Shown here one piece after another: positions 12,846 to 26,208 of a stretch of DNA of 64,000 bases. Within the stretch, counting starts at the first letter, position 1. Every line of letters starts with the position of its first letter. The stretch lies in contig OX387200.1 in NCBI GenBank assembly GCA_947561715.1, forward strand, positions 1,862,501 through 1,926,500, given 5' to 3'. Position numbers and translations under genes: made by a program. The DNA is from Ascidia mentula. Taxonomy: Eukaryota; Chordata; Ascidiacea; Phlebobranchia; Ascidiidae. Under the pieces are notes generated by a model that saw only the letters and a program-made list of their open reading frames with translations, searched no databases and was not told the origin of the DNA.

Positions 12846-14287
12846 AGAATATGGAATATACGTGACAACAATATACTTCGTTCACCGAGTTGTTTGATGG
12901 ACATGTTTACATATTCGCGCTGGAGACAATATGTAAAGCTGCTACGTGAGGACACCATAGCTCTTACCTCCAACTGCGATAAAAAAAATCCAACGCGATT
13001 ATCATACCTTGTGAGCAACTATTTCGTGTGTTAAAGAGGAGTATACCAATACAAATAGGTTCGACATTTGACATGTGTTCAGCAATTCCAATGGTATACA
13101 AGTAAACGAGCCTTTGTACTTGGTAGCAGCGATACAGTTGAAACAGTCCACTAGGTGCGGGCTAATGACAAAAATTTTCAAATGTGAAATGTAATCCACG
13201 ACTTGGATTTATCATGAATCTCCCACAATGCAATTTATAGACTTGCAGTGTGTTATACTGAGTGGCGTTTTTCTGCGGTCTGAAAAATAAGTCGCCTTTT
13301 AAAATTTACCATTGCGATTAAACATCGTAGGCAAATCACTGCGGACTTTTACAACTTGCCCAAGGCCCAACGCATAATATTTCAGCTTTATGTCCATGTT
13401 TTTGTTGACGACTGGACACATGCGAAATAAGGGAATAGTTACATGCACCTGATGGCGACTAAGCAGTCACATGCTGCTTCTTCGGACTATGTTCGGTAAA
13501 AGAGAGCTATGTGTATGAAAATGGATAAAAAAATTAATGCGTAGAGAGTACGCGGTCGCGTCATTGCGCGATTGCCCGATGCATTTGCATTGAAAACACC
13601 ATTACTGTTAATTTGTGCATTTCCTCTACCATTTTCCTTCGGCAAGTTTAAAAATTAAATAAACTTTTATCGTTTTGGGAACACGTAGTCTTATCAAATC
13701 TAAGATAACTTTTATACTGGTCCTTAATCAGTCCGATAGTTACTCACAAAAGAGGATGTCGAGTTTAAGGTCAAGCGATTCGTTGCAAATCAATATTAAT
13801 CGTTAAAGTTACCTCACGTACAAGAAGTGTTTGTGTTTACGGACATAAAACAAATTCGCGCGTGACGTAACCCTTATTAAGATGCATGCGTTATTGTAAA
13901 CATTACAACTTCAAATGAAAAGATAGATTGACATAACCACTACGGTCTGCGTTTGCTTAAACTATAGAAACGGTTTCGCAGTTGACAAAACATGCTTAAA
14001 AGCAGTTTGGCATTTTCTTAAACAATCGGGCGCAGAAAAACAAACATCATACCTTACAATTGTTCGAAATGCCTGATCCGGTCTCTCTCCTCAAAGGAGA
14101 ACGACGATAAATTTTAAAAAACTTGTTTGAAATGGGTAAATATTTTTTGTTCGTACAATCGAAAATTTGTAGACACAAAAAATTACCCATACTTACGGTT
14201 AGTTTATTAACATTGCGCAGATTATCAATCAGAAGGTTGATTTGGGTGTTCAAGTTCAAGTATCACGTCGGGGTCACCAAATTTGCA

Positions 14288-14857
14288 TTGACCGTTCCTT
14301 GAACGTATAGTACAAAATATAACACTGCCGTATATCCGACTCCTGCTCTACTGTTTAAACATAGACTGCAGACCTTTAAGAATTACCCTCCAATTTAATT
14401 CATTAAAACACCAACAAAAACACATCGACAACTTACAAGCAACGCATAGAATCGGGTCCTATTCAAAAATTCGTATAGCTAGGCGACAATCAACCCCTTT
14501 TGCCTTGTCTCTCTCCTTGTCTTTTATTTGTCTCTCCTTTCACTTGTCTCTTGTTACTTGATAAATTTGAACATAATATATAGCCCAGAGAGAGTGCAGT
14601 TAATTAGGTTCAAGAAAAAGAAAGACTACTTAAAAACTGACGTTAGTGTTAAAGGTTATGACATGATTGGTGTAGAACGTTTTAATGAGGTGGACGGAGC
14701 GCTACTTGTGTCATTTAGCATGAATGATGAATGTTCGTTCGTTCTAAGCGAGTTGACGTCAGTTTAGGAAATGCCCGTGGCTAATTGTAACAGGTTGATA
14801 ACGGGACAAAGCAATTGCGTGTTAAACAATAGCATCACGATACTGGGATCTGTTCTC
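14288..14857. repeat. Direct duplication, copy 2
   Basis: Second copy of the segment at 12298-12845, in the same orientation about 2 kb downstream and 640 bases upstream of gene 3. A splice-donor-like GTGAGT in copy 1 reads GTCAGT here. Confidence 0.8.
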
Positions 14858-15497
14858 CAATATGACGTGATAGATGCACTCTCAAAGTATATTCAAGACA
14901 ATTTGTTGTAAATTTTCCTCAAAGCTTTTTTTGAGCGCCAAAAGGCGATGAGGGAAAATTTTCTCAAAGCAATGGAGTTCATAAACTGGAGGATTCTTTT
15001 GGATAAAGGCTGACAACCCACGGATAAAACGAGAATAGCCTGAATGAGCATTAAACACACCCTCAACCTTCGTGTAGAACGTGTTGTAAGGAAAATAACA
15101 AAAACGTTAGGAAGTAGTTTTCACTGTGAAGTAGATTCGTTTTTAATAAGGTAATGCTAAATATATACATAAAAATATACTGACAAAAAGAAAACTATAA
15201 TGTAACCATTCCAATTTCAAGTACATGTCAAATATTAACTTGAATAATTCCGGTTGTCACACTAAACAATAAAATTGCAACGATAATAATTAACTAGAGG
15301 TCTGGTTTCATCATTGCACAACATTAACGCAGGTTCAGTAAAGCTTTTATGATGACAGTCAAAGTATGATGTTTTGCAAAGTACTATTCCTGTTTGTTAG
15401 ACAGAATATTATTTGTTAGACTGAATAATATACTTATTTATGTGTAATTGACAATGTGTTTTTTTAAATGTTGTAAAGGTACAAAAAAAAATTTAAA

Positions 15498-16851
15498 ATG
15501 CGGTTGACATTTGTTCTGAGTTTTATTTTTGTTGGGGTTTTTATTGGAAATGATCCAACAGCAGCAACAACTGTAGCCACGATGACAGCAACAACAGTTG
15601 AAGGTGCGATAACAACAAGTGAAGACACGATAACAGCAACAACAGTTGAAGGTGCGATAACAACAAGTGAAGACACGATAACAGCAACAACAGTTGAAGG
15701 TGCGATAACAACAAGTGAAGACACGATAACAGCAACAACAGTTGAAGGTGCGATAACAACAAGTGAAGACACGATAACAGCAACAACAGTTGAAGGTGCG
15801 ATAACAACAAGTGAAGACACGATAACAGCAACAACAGTTGAAGGTGCGATAACAACAAGTGAAGACACGATAACAGCAACAACAGTTGAAGGTGCGATAA
15901 CAACAAGTGAAGACACGATAACAGCAACAACAGTTGAAGGTGCGATAACAACAAGTGAAGACACGATAACAGCAACAACAGTTGAAGGTGCGATAACAAC
16001 AAGTGAAGACACGATAACAGCAACAACAGTTGAAGGTGCGATAACAACAAGTGAAGACACGATAACAGCAACAACAGTTGAAGGTACGATAAAATTTTCA
16101 AACCAACTGCACTGATATAGACCTTATAGGTCGAAACAGTGGCTGTCTGTCTGCAGCTCACACAATTCATATTATTAGCTCCAGTTTGCTTATTGTTAGT
16201 TGACGGTACGTCTGCGGCAACCGAATTCACATCTTCAACAACAGCAATAGAAACCACGTCTTTAACAACAACAACAACAGCAGACATGTCTACGACAACA
16301 ACAACAACAGCAACTCCAACATCTACAAGTCCCATTGTTGTCACTCCCGCAACAACGACAGTTGCAGAAAGTACGAAGTCAGGTGGGAAAATATTTGCCA
16401 TAAATTATACCTGCCAGTATATAAAGTAAACTTACGTTTGCAGACACCGAAAAAAAGTTGGAAATTTTCCAGTTGGCAACAATTATTCTTGCACCCGTCA
16501 GCATTATTCTAGGTAAGAGACCACTAAAACTGCAGCCTATGAATATCAAGCAATACAGCGAATATTTTAGGACGACGGTGATACGTTCGTTTATATACTA
16601 TTGCTTATTAAAAGGTAATTTATACATAAGTTATTTGGTACATGAGTAGGCGAATACTAAACATATTTTTTTCAGCTTGCGGTTTGTTGGCATCTGTTAT
16701 TATGAACTACCGGGTCACGAAACTGAGAAAAAAATTCCAGAAGGAATTGATCCAATTAAGAATCGAATTGGAACCATCAAAACAGAACATATGGGCCAGC
16801 AGTGATTTTCCCAAGTTTATAAGGCCTCAAATTAAACCTGCATATCCTTGA
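15498..16851 (+). CDS. Gene 3: mucin-like membrane protein built from a CLCA stalk/TM/tail module
   Basis: Four exons: 15498-16083, 16179-16382 (or from 16200), 16444-16512, 16676-16851, giving 344 (or 337) residues. Exon 1 codes a signal peptide (MRLTFVLSFIFVGVFIG) and ten perfect 16-residue repeats (TTVEGAITTSEDTITA), ending at a GTACGA donor created by one change in the eleventh unit. Exon 2 is a Thr/Ser/Ala stalk. Exon 3 is the conserved 69-base CLCA membrane exon (KKLEIFQLATIILAPV). Exon 4 is the basic tail ending FIRPQIKPAYP. All three junctions are phase 1, as in the CLCA genes. It is predicted to be a short, heavily O-glycosylated surface protein with no enzyme domain. An alternative start at 16139 would give a different signal peptide (MAVCLQLTQFILLAPVCL). 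AATAAA lies at 17021-17026. Confidence 0.75.
15585..16083 (+). repeat. 48-bp coding minisatellite (10.4 copies)
   Basis: Ten identical 48-base units and a partial eleventh encode TTVEGAITTSEDTITA. I see no differences among the full units, so the array is young or homogenised and is probably length-polymorphic. It forms most of exon 1 of gene 3. Long antisense frames over it are artefacts of the period being a multiple of three. Confidence 0.95.
16112..16178. mobile_element. Repeat end abutting the exon 2 acceptor of gene 3
   Basis: GACCTTATAGGTCGAAACAG and CTGTCTGCAGCTCAC match the end motifs of the inverted-end family (compare 42660-42698 and 62781-62818). The fragment reaches into the candidate splice acceptor at 16177-16178 and covers the alternative start codon at 16139, so the boundary of exon 2 may be element-derived. 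Confidence 0.5.
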
Positions 16852-18116
16852 CAGGAGTTTTATTTGAAAAACGACCAAGTTTAATATATGTGTAATATTG
16901 TAAGCATGTTTGAAATATTCGCCCTGCTTGATTTCATTGTCATTATTGTTCATTTTGTGCTGTGATCAGTGTTGCATACCCGCAAAGTTCCATTTCATTT
17001 AAACATCATGCGAACGTGACAATAAAGCCATTACCAATCGTTTTCCAGCCTTGCAAAGTTTGTTAACTCGTAAAGGTGGTCTTAGTAAACAATGCAACGC
17101 GGATTATTACTTGCTGGATTTATCGTGCAAGTTGTTGTCGCTGTTTGGTGCATGAAGCATGTGCCCCCCGAAATAATGCCCGATACGTTTCTATACAGAC
17201 CGGTAACTTATGTCTTATTGGATATTACTGGTCCGTTAAACTGTGGTTAAAAACCCCTGTTTAAACACCAGTTAGTTTTTTTGCTTACTCAGACATTTTA
17301 TAAAACAATTTAAACCATTTACCTCAAACTTATTCCGTGTTAAAATAACGGAATATGTGTTTTTTTCAACAAGCAACTTCAACCTCAATGATGCAAAATT
17401 GGCATGATTTTTTCCGAAAGATCTATGAGATACACACGTGAGAAGTGTTTACAATTAAATTGAGAAGAGGGTTTTACTTAGAATTGTTTGAAGACCGGGA
17501 CTTTTTGCTCTTGCAAAAATGTTAAATCCCCGATCACATACGTCACTCGACCTACAGGTTACGCCTTCGCAATGTTGGCGCAATGACGTCAAAATAAACC
17601 CGGGAAAGCCAAAGTTTCAGATTTACGACTTCGCAATTATTAGAAGAAGGAAGGAGATCAAACAAAGCTCCTTGAAAGCTATTAATTGATTGGGGTATTT
17701 TACAATGCGGTACGAGCGACTCCGTTGTAGTTAAACATCTTTTAAGACTTTGACGATCGGTAAAAATAGTCAGACATGTTCTTGCCGTAGAAAGGCACAA
17801 CGGTTGCTATTCTGAAAGTAGTTGCAATGAAACCAATCTTGTGACGTTGATTCTCTATCAAACGGTCAACTTATGAAGAATTCGAGCTTACGTGGACAGA
17901 TTGCCACATTGCTACATTATATAGCACACAGCAACGGATGTGTCATTTTAGTTGTGAGATCGAACTGAAAATGAAACATTACCTTCTCAATTCATGTATT
18001 AGACAAAATTTATTTTTTAAACGTATCTATAAGTGTTGTCTGAAGGAGATGAACTAAGCTGATTATAACTTTATTGGACACAGATTTCTACCAGATTGTA
18101 GTAGTGTTACAAAACG
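16852..18116. other. Intergenic region between genes 3 and 4
   Basis: It holds the presumed poly(A) signal of gene 3 at 17021 and, from about 17560 to the gene 4 start, a promoter block also found upstream of gene 5 (about 28870-29267). I see no further gene. Confidence 0.6.
17560..18116 (+). promoter_or_regulatory. Putative promoter of gene 4
   Basis: This block is largely shared with 28870-29267 upstream of gene 5. Kept in both are a TGACGTCA palindrome (17584-17591, CRE-like), a TATATA (17918-17923) about 200 bases before the ATG, and the last 45 bases before the start. Conservation may only reflect the recent duplication, so activity is inferred. Confidence 0.45.
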
Positions 18117-21100
18117 ATGAGACATTTTGTTGGAGTTGCAAGCGTTTTGTTTTGTTTCTTTTTCTTGGAATGCTCAGCCGTGTTTGATCAAGTTTCACTT
18201 GTGGATAATGCTTATGGCGGGGTATTAGTTGCAATCAACCCTAATGTACCTGAGGACCCAGATATTATTGAAGCCGTAAAGGTAAATTTTAGAATATTCT
18301 GAATTAGTGTAAAAGCTATATATTGTATGCAACACAGGGCATGATTACAAATGCTTCAAGCGTTTTGTTTGCCGCCACCCACAAGAGGGCGTACTTCGGA
18401 AACGTCACAATTCTTGTTCCCAAAACTTGGAGTGGAAGTTACGAGACAGCCTATGGACAAAACTACAACTTGGTAGGAATTGCGTTGAATAGTAGCAGAT
18501 GCTCAAACAATTACGTCCAATGTTGATTACGATCATTGCATGTTAAAAATTCAACCTCAAATGTTTGATCAAAACAAGAGGCATTTAATCCATAAGCACT
18601 AATTTCGACTGACGTTCTTTTCAGGCTGATGTTCTTGTAGCCGATGCCAACCCTGTGTACGGTGATTCCCCTTACACGCTACAGTATGGTCAGTGTGGAG
18701 AACCTGGATCCTACATCCACGTGACTCCTGATTATTTGAGGGAAGATTCGTTTGTCAATGACTTCGGTCCTCGAGGTAACTTGATTATTTCAGGTCAACT
18801 CCAAACTGTTGGACGATTTACCAAATTTACTTTTCACAAATTTTAGGAAAAGTTTTTGTCCACGAGTGGGCGCACTTGCGGTGGGGCGTTTTCGACGAAA
18901 TTTCTACAGACGGATACGGAGGATTTTACTACGACAACCAACAAAAGATCCAAGCCACAAGGTTGAAATTCTCCAAAATATTTAGCACGCAAAACTGTGC
19001 CGTTTTTCCTCATTTAAACAAAAAAATGCATGGTTAGAGCATTGATTTTTGCACTGTAAAATAATTGGATTCAGTTGAGTAAAAATGGCGAGTGTTAAAG
19101 GAAATATTCTACTTAGTTTAAAAGAATAGAAATCTCACGTAATCTAATTGGTAGGAAATACTCACAAAGTCGTATAGGTAGTGGTATATGCTGGCAAACC
19201 TGAATGGTCGTTAATATTTGTTTACTGACCGGGAATTTCCTGCAACGTCTGTTTGCGTTGCGACCTCCTATCTAGGGTCGTAATATGACGAAACAAACGC
19301 GATACTTAACTTTCGAATTCCTGAGGTTATGATGTCGCAACAATCTGCGGATTGGCAATAACGTTATAGCATACCTGCTGGTGTACTTTACAAAGAAACT
19401 TTTGGGCTTATATTTGTCAACAACCACAATCAACGTAATTTCATCCAAATAATCCACATGGCCCCTATTTTTCTGCAGGAAACAGAATTTATGTAATTTT
19501 TTTTCATTCATTTTTTCATATTGGTACTATAAGACCAAGAAATAAACGCAAAGGCTGAAACAGACCTGTCGGAAGCTGAATTTTACTGTTAGCAATCCTA
19601 TTTTTGCAAGCCATTGCGTACAATTTGAAACTTAATTTGGACAGGTGCCCGGTGGGTCTTGAGGGAAGCAACATTTACTTTTCACCCAACGGCATGTTTT
19701 CGAATTCTTGTCCAAACGACTCTTACACTGGACTTCCAGAGACCGGATGTGTATTCGTTCCCAACTCAAACCAGAACGTCAACACTTCACTGATGTCTTA
19801 CCAATTCATAGATGAGGTAACCGCCATAAATATTCTTGTGTTGTAGCTTCTAGTCACGTCACTCTACTTTATCTGGGGTAGTTGGTGATCATCCCTATTT
19901 CTTCTAAAAAATCATTGCCTAATCGAATAATTCAATGCCCGAAAATAAAACTTATACATTTAAAGATTGTAGAGTTTTGTGACGACGAAACGGACGAAAA
20001 TCGGAAAGATAAAAGCTACCACAACACAGAAGCTACGAACGATCAGAACAGACTTTGTGAGCTTAGAAGTGTTTGGAGCGTCATCAGATCGTCTGTGGAT
20101 TTCGACAACACAAACTTTCCCAATAATTTCATCCATGACGTCACACCAACGTTTCATATCGTGCAAGCTAAAAGTTTCGATCAATTGGTTTTAGTCCTTG
20201 ATGTTTCTGGAAGCATGGGAGGCGCCGTAAGTTCTTTGTACATAATCTTAACTTGATTTTATAATTTTTGTCAATATTTTCCACTGACAACACAATAGTT
20301 AGCTATACACACCATGTCTAGTACATTTTCTGCAACCGTAATAAGGAAATATGATGTTTTTTTAGGGCAAAGTAGATTCCATGAAAACTGCAGCAAGTTT
20401 GTTTATCAATCAGTTTTTACCCAATGGTACAAAAGTCGGAATTGTCAAATTTGAATCATCCGCAACAATTTTATCCAACTTGACGTTGGTCGACGATAGC
20501 AAAGACCTACTAACGAGCTATATTACTGGACTGTATGCAAATGGAAGAACCTGCATTGGTTGTGGAATTGAATCTGGTATTGATGTAAGTAGTGCTTCTA
20601 CACTATACGTGAAATCACTGCCTTCGCGCGGCGATATTATGTTTGCATAAATCCGCGTGAAACGACATGCCTGATGTTTGGGTTTTAATGCAACACATTT
20701 TGATTGTTAACAACAGTAAAGAAATCCCGCTGACATCACACATACGAGACAGGTCATTTTCATGACGTATTGGATAAGTTTGTTGGCATCAAACACTTTC
20801 TTCTCCTTTGGTAACATTGTTTCTCACATTCAGGAGGCGTTTTTGGTATGCTTTGGCGCTCCAGATTAGTATAGTGTTTTGTCCGCATTAATTATTACGA
20901 GCAAAGATATATATGCAAACAATTTTTATTCTTTGATGGCTTTTTAACTTGGGGTGTCTGTGTTTCTATTAGCATAAAACTTTTAGGTACTTGAAAGCGA
21001 TGGTACATCGGCGGCCGGAGGGCACCTATTGGTGTTAACTGACGGTCAAGAGACTACAGCCCCCTTTGTAAGAGACACCAAGGACGAAGTCCTGTCCAAG

Positions 21101-24100
21101 GTTAGTTTTTCAGCCTTGCCCGAAATATCATAGTTTACATCTAATTTTTACTTTTGTAGAATGCTGTGGTGGACACCATATTCTTTGGTGTCACTACCGC
21201 AAACCCAGATCTTCAAGATTTGAGCGAAAAAACAAATGGAGTTTGGTTTTTCAATGATGCTGCGGACAGTGGTGCTTTGCTTGAATCTTTTAAAGAACTG
21301 GCTGATGTATCGGATGGCGACGTGTACAATGATGTCTTCCAGGTATTAATTGTGCTATGCTTCGTTCCCTATTAATAAAATAATAATAAAGCAGAACATT
21401 AGCGTAAATTGGGTTTATTGTATACGTAGCAGACTTCTGTCTCCTGTTCGACTAGGCATGGTGAACATCCCGACGAATATTTTTTTGTGTTAAAATAATT
21501 TTCCATTATATGTTTGTAGGTAATTTGTAACTTACAATTTTTGTTAGGTTTATGGACAAACATTTGAATTGAGTTCAAGAGACGAACAAAATGGAACAGT
21601 TTTCGTCGATTCAACTATCGGCAATGAGACAGTGTTCACCTTCTCATATTCTTCACAATATCCAATAGATGTTGTTGTTAATTCCCCTGGTGGAATGCGA
21701 TACTGTTCAGCAAGTAATATGGGAAATTGTGACGGTCTTTCAACAAATGACTACACCCTTAAAACTGTTATGTTCGCAATACCAGGTACCGCTGAGGTAG
21801 GAGATATTCGAAATAAACCTCGGCCCACCCCTTCAAGTTTTCTTCAATTTAGGTAGGAAGCTGGGTATTTCAAATATATACGGAAAACGCAGATAGCGTT
21901 GACGTCATTGTAACCTCAATGGCGGCGAACAGAGATGTGCAACCAATGTTGGTAGAGTCGGGGATGTCAAATAATGATCCAACCAACCAGGAACCTATCG
22001 TTGTTTACGCGAAGGTATTTTAACCCAATGTTTGCATGACGTCAACGTTCTTGTATAATTTATTATAAAGGTTATAAGCCATTGCATACATAAGGTTGTA
22101 AGCCATTGCATAAATAAATATGTCTTGTTGATATGAATAGGTTGCCATCGGTTACACACCGGTACTTGGGGCTACTGTCATTGCAACTGTCTCATCTCCC
22201 TCTGGAGCAACGTACACCCTCACACTATTGGACACAGGTTCAGGTAAATGTTTTTTGAAAAACCTGCAATCCTGTGTTAACTTTTGCTATAGTTTGCAAT
22301 TCTGTTAATTTTGTTTTTTATTTTTTAGCTCCTGACATCCGGAAGTTTGACGGAGTTTATTCCAGATATTTCACGCAATTCATTGAAGAAGGACGTTACT
22401 CTGTTAAGGTTTCAATATTTAAATTAAATTATTTTGTTAACAGAGCAGGTCAAATAATTAATGTAACCTTCGATGAATCATAATTGCACATCCTCTGTTA
22501 TGCCTAATTGTTACCGCTAAATTTTCGGGCATTTGAGTGGTAAATTTCGCCAAGTCACAGGGGTTTTTGTTTTCTTTTGGGAAACACCGATGTAATTCCT
22601 CCAGGTGAAAGTTACTGGAAAAGAAACATCCACAGGTAGTTCAAAGTCGTCACCAGCTGCCTACAACCCCGGTTCTATTCAAAGTGACGGTAGGAAAAAA
22701 ACTTCTTACAGAAGAATTTCAAAAGGTTTTTGATTCCCCATATTTTGCCCGGTGTGTTTTGAAGGCACTCTTGTACCCAACCCGAACGGACCAATCTACA
22801 ACACAGGGAGCAACAGCGCCGATAGTGGTGTATCCACTTCACAAATCGATCCTTTCACAAGAGTTGTTTCTCCAGGAGGATTTTCGTACTCTGGGTAATT
22901 CAATGACAAGTTCAAATGACAAGTGATTGCCTAATTGGAACAATTTACTACATGCCATGCAATATCTGGGTGTATAAACCACGCCCACGTAGAGAATCAA
23001 ACCTCTCAACAGTTTTGGTGTTGGCTGCTTTTAACTTTTTGCGACTTGATTTAGATTCACAAATTCTAAACTGAGATCGCCGTTTGTTGAAATACAATGA
23101 ACAATGCCAAACGGTTACAAACTCTTTTTAAACACTATTTGCAATTGTCAACCTCACTTGGATGTGACCAAGCAACCGTCCAATATTTTTTCTAGAGTCG
23201 TTGTTAACCCAGCGGTTGACACGCTTCCTCCGAGCAAAGTCATTGACCTTAATGCAGCGCAACTTGACGTCACAGATCTTTCGAGTGGTGCAAGATTGAC
23301 CTTCTCCGCTCCTGGGTCAGATTACGATTCCGGGAAAGGTGGGCACAAAGTTTGAATCCTTCTGTAAACGTCTATATTTATCCAGTCACAATAAAACTTT
23401 CTCGATTCATGGCAGCATTACAGCCCAGTTGGTAAATGCTGCTTGGTTTCAAACGATCCTCCTCAATGTTTAATACAACTCCACACAATGCGGGGTAGTT
23501 TCCATTGACGTCAATGATTGCTAAATCGAGCGTCGAACAATTATTTAAAGAACGACTTTAACCAGGCTAATACAACATTGAGATCACTTGTTTTTTTATG
23601 GCAAAATTAGGTTTAATTGATTTTTTTTTGCCTGAATAGTAAACTTTAATGAGGAAATAAAAGCTGTAAAACCAAGTCTGTCAATTAAAATTCGACAAAT
23701 TCGACAAATTCCTGATTACAGCTTCCACTTACGAAATCCGCTACACTTACAACGGCACTGACGACCTCATGAACAGTTTTAACAGTTGTATTATTGTGGA
23801 TCAAAATATGCTGCTGGAAGGCAATGTATCAGCACCTAAAGTGGCGGGAAGTCCGGAAACTATGGTCACAAGTCTAACTGATTTGCCACAAAACCGTGAT
23901 GCTGTGAGGTATGTTCATTACCTCTAAATAACAAGTCTGGAAATATCATGTGTAATATCAAGTCCTTTGCGTCTTGGAAATATCCAATTTTTTGCAATGC
24001 CTTCCAGCGTATGGTTTGCAATGCGTTCGTACGATGAAGCTGGGAACGTGAGTCCACTGTCCAATATTAGAATGATGAATGTGTTCATTGTTCCGTTCGT

Positions 24101-25121
24101 GGTCCCAACCACTACTGTCATTGACACCACCCCTGATGAGACTGCTGCAAACACACCTGACACAAACGCACCTAGCACTGAAATGACAACAACTACTTCC
24201 ACTACAAGTTTAACAACAACCGGCAAATCGGGTTAGACTTACGTTTATAAACTCAAGGGCTTAATATTAGCCAGACCATTTTGATTTTACTATTAAACGA
24301 TTACTCACGTCTGGTGCCTGTGGTAATATTTCAAGAACGTTATTGACGTTTCTACTTACTGTTTGCAGAGATTCAGAGGAAGCTGGAAATTTTTCAGTTG
24401 ACGACAATAATTCTGGCGGCTGTTTGCGTTCTTCTGAGTAAGTATAATACGATTATGAGTTTTGCGTATAAACTTACCCCAAGCAGCAATAACTTAACGA
24501 CTTATGCTTGATTAACGTGAGGTAAGCTATGTGCCAAAAGTAAATCCAAATCACATTTTTTGTTGTAGTGTGGGTAAAGGGTAAGGCAAATAATTTTTGT
24601 AAGAACAACAAAATGTTTCAACAATCAAGTTTAACATCATATTCGTTGCACCAACAGTTTTCTATTTCACAACGTGCATCAGTTGGTCATGTGTCGAAAT
24701 GTAAAATTCGGATATCACATACGAGTCACTTGAATCGATGACCCGTTGATTAACGTCTTATCAAACAAAGTTCTGCACACGTGACGTTTTACGAGTTGGA
24801 ATTTTGTCACTCTTCGTAGTTCGTAAATTAACTCATGAGCTTCGGCGTAAATATGTCAAGATATGTGAAGGAATAAATGCTGATGTTTATGAGATTTTCA
24901 ACCAAGATTTTTTATGTTTTACAGTTTGTGTTCTGGTCACAGTCAGCGTTGTGCATTGTCTCCTAAGGAAGCAACGCAGAAAATACAACGTGTTGTTGGC
25001 CGAAAGCATGAAGTATCGCAACACTTATGGCAAATATGGATCGAAGGAGAATGATGTTAAAAGATTCAAAAGACCAGAGACTGTATCGTCTGGTCGAACC
25101 AACCTAGGATACGAAATTTAG
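18117..25121 (+). CDS. CLCA-like: Gene 4: full-length CLCA-like protein, A type
   Basis: Twenty exons: 18117-18281, 18338-18472, 18625-18775, 18847-18961, 19645-19816, 19966-20226, 20366-20584, 20987-21100, 21160-21342, 21548-21796, 21853-22014, 22141-22243, 22329-22408, 22605-22689, 22765-22894, 23196-23338, 23722-23908, 24008-24231, 24369-24437, 24925-25121. They encode 1047 residues. Signal peptide [21 protein letters not shown] at 156-160 with G164, D167 and E168; cysteine-rich exon 5; MIDAS DVSGS at 325-329, with TCIGCG in exon 7 and D425 (LTDGQ) completing the metal site; FN3-like region from about 775; Thr-rich stalk about 920-958; one membrane helix about 968-998; tail with RFKRPE and ending GYEI. 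Predicted type I surface or shed protease. AATAAA at 25417-25422. Nearly identical to gene 5. Confidence 0.92.
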
Positions 25122-26208
25122 AGGTTCAGCTCTACGTGAATCCCCATAACGTTTCCATTCACATTATAATGTCTTATACACAGACAACTGACCAACCTTG
25201 TGTAGCGAATTATATTTGTCTCATACCAAATCCAACATATTTTCATGGGAAATGCATGCTTTCATAAATGTGTTCACAATTTAATTTTACTGCTATAGCA
25301 AATCCAATTACAATGTGCGAGGTCATGTGATGGTTGGTGTTTTCAAACTTATGACTGCATTGCTCGCAAAACTTCGCAGTGTGATATTTTTCAACAACCA
25401 TATGTTCATGATTAACAATAAACGTCATTGCTCGTTAATATAGCAACAATAAAACATATTGCAAGCTTACCGCATTGTAAGCATTTGAAAGTACCTCGAT
25501 AACTTTCATGGCTCGGGTTGGATTTTTGGGTGATCGAGGTGTTACACGTGAAGGTTCAAACATGCAATTCCACCTACTTGCTCGTAAAACTGTTAATTGT
25601 GTACTGGGTAATTAATGGTCCTGCAGGTGACAACTTGTTTTCGAAAAATGGATCAGATGCATACAATAGCGATTCATTTCAGTTTCAGTTTTGCTGGGAA
25701 GCAGTGGGCAGAACAACAGGAACACGAGATATTCTGCTATTTTTGCTGCCAGGCATAATTGAACACCTGGTTCACGTGACGATGCAAGCGGTGCCAATGT
25801 TATCTATTCCTTTTTCCTTGTGTTTTTCTTGCGTTTTTCCTGCGTTTTTAGTGTTTTATGCGCGTGATGCTTCACTGTTGACATACCCTGAAGAAGTCTC
25901 GCCGGATGGCAGACGAAACGTTGGTTTCGAATAAAACTTTAGAAACTTAAATGCCAGAAGAACTATTTTTGTCAACACGAGATATTGTTTAAATGGTCAA
26001 TGCGAAAAATGATCTACTCGCAATCAAAATCTCTAGTTCCAGTAACAATATGTATACAAGGAAGTATTGTGAGCACCATCACCAGAATCAAATGTATATT
26101 TATGTACTTTTTGCTATTATATATATATACAATGACAACATTTACGTTTTTTTTTATGTTGGGAATGTTCTTTTCTTTTTTTTAGGCGTGTTTTAGATTA
26201 AAAAAACA
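25122..26208. other. 3' flank of gene 4 / 5' flank of pseudogene
   Basis: It contains a block (about 25300-25450) also present at 36520-36675 and 45005-45150, carrying TCCAATTACAAT and the AATAAA used here as the presumed gene 4 poly(A) signal. A pyrimidine-rich acceptor-like tract ends at about 26185, just before the pseudogene start. I see no gene. Confidence 0.55.

Larger units (their letters stand above)
11596..15497. other. Intergenic region with a diverged 560-bp direct duplication
   Basis: Apart from the two repeat copies described separately (12298-12845 and 14288-14857), I see no gene, RNA or element here. Short open frames are isolated, lack splice-consistent partners and do not resemble CLCA exons. 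Confidence 0.6.

Noticed and set aside
15464-16401. Long minus-strand open frames across the 48-bp repeat
   Set aside because: They arise because the repeat period is a multiple of three with no stops in those frames. The plus frame has a signal peptide and links to conserved exons.
25518-25934. 138-codon frame upstream of the CLCA pseudogene
   Set aside because: The homologous flanks of genes 6 and 7 do not preserve the frame, so it is chance.
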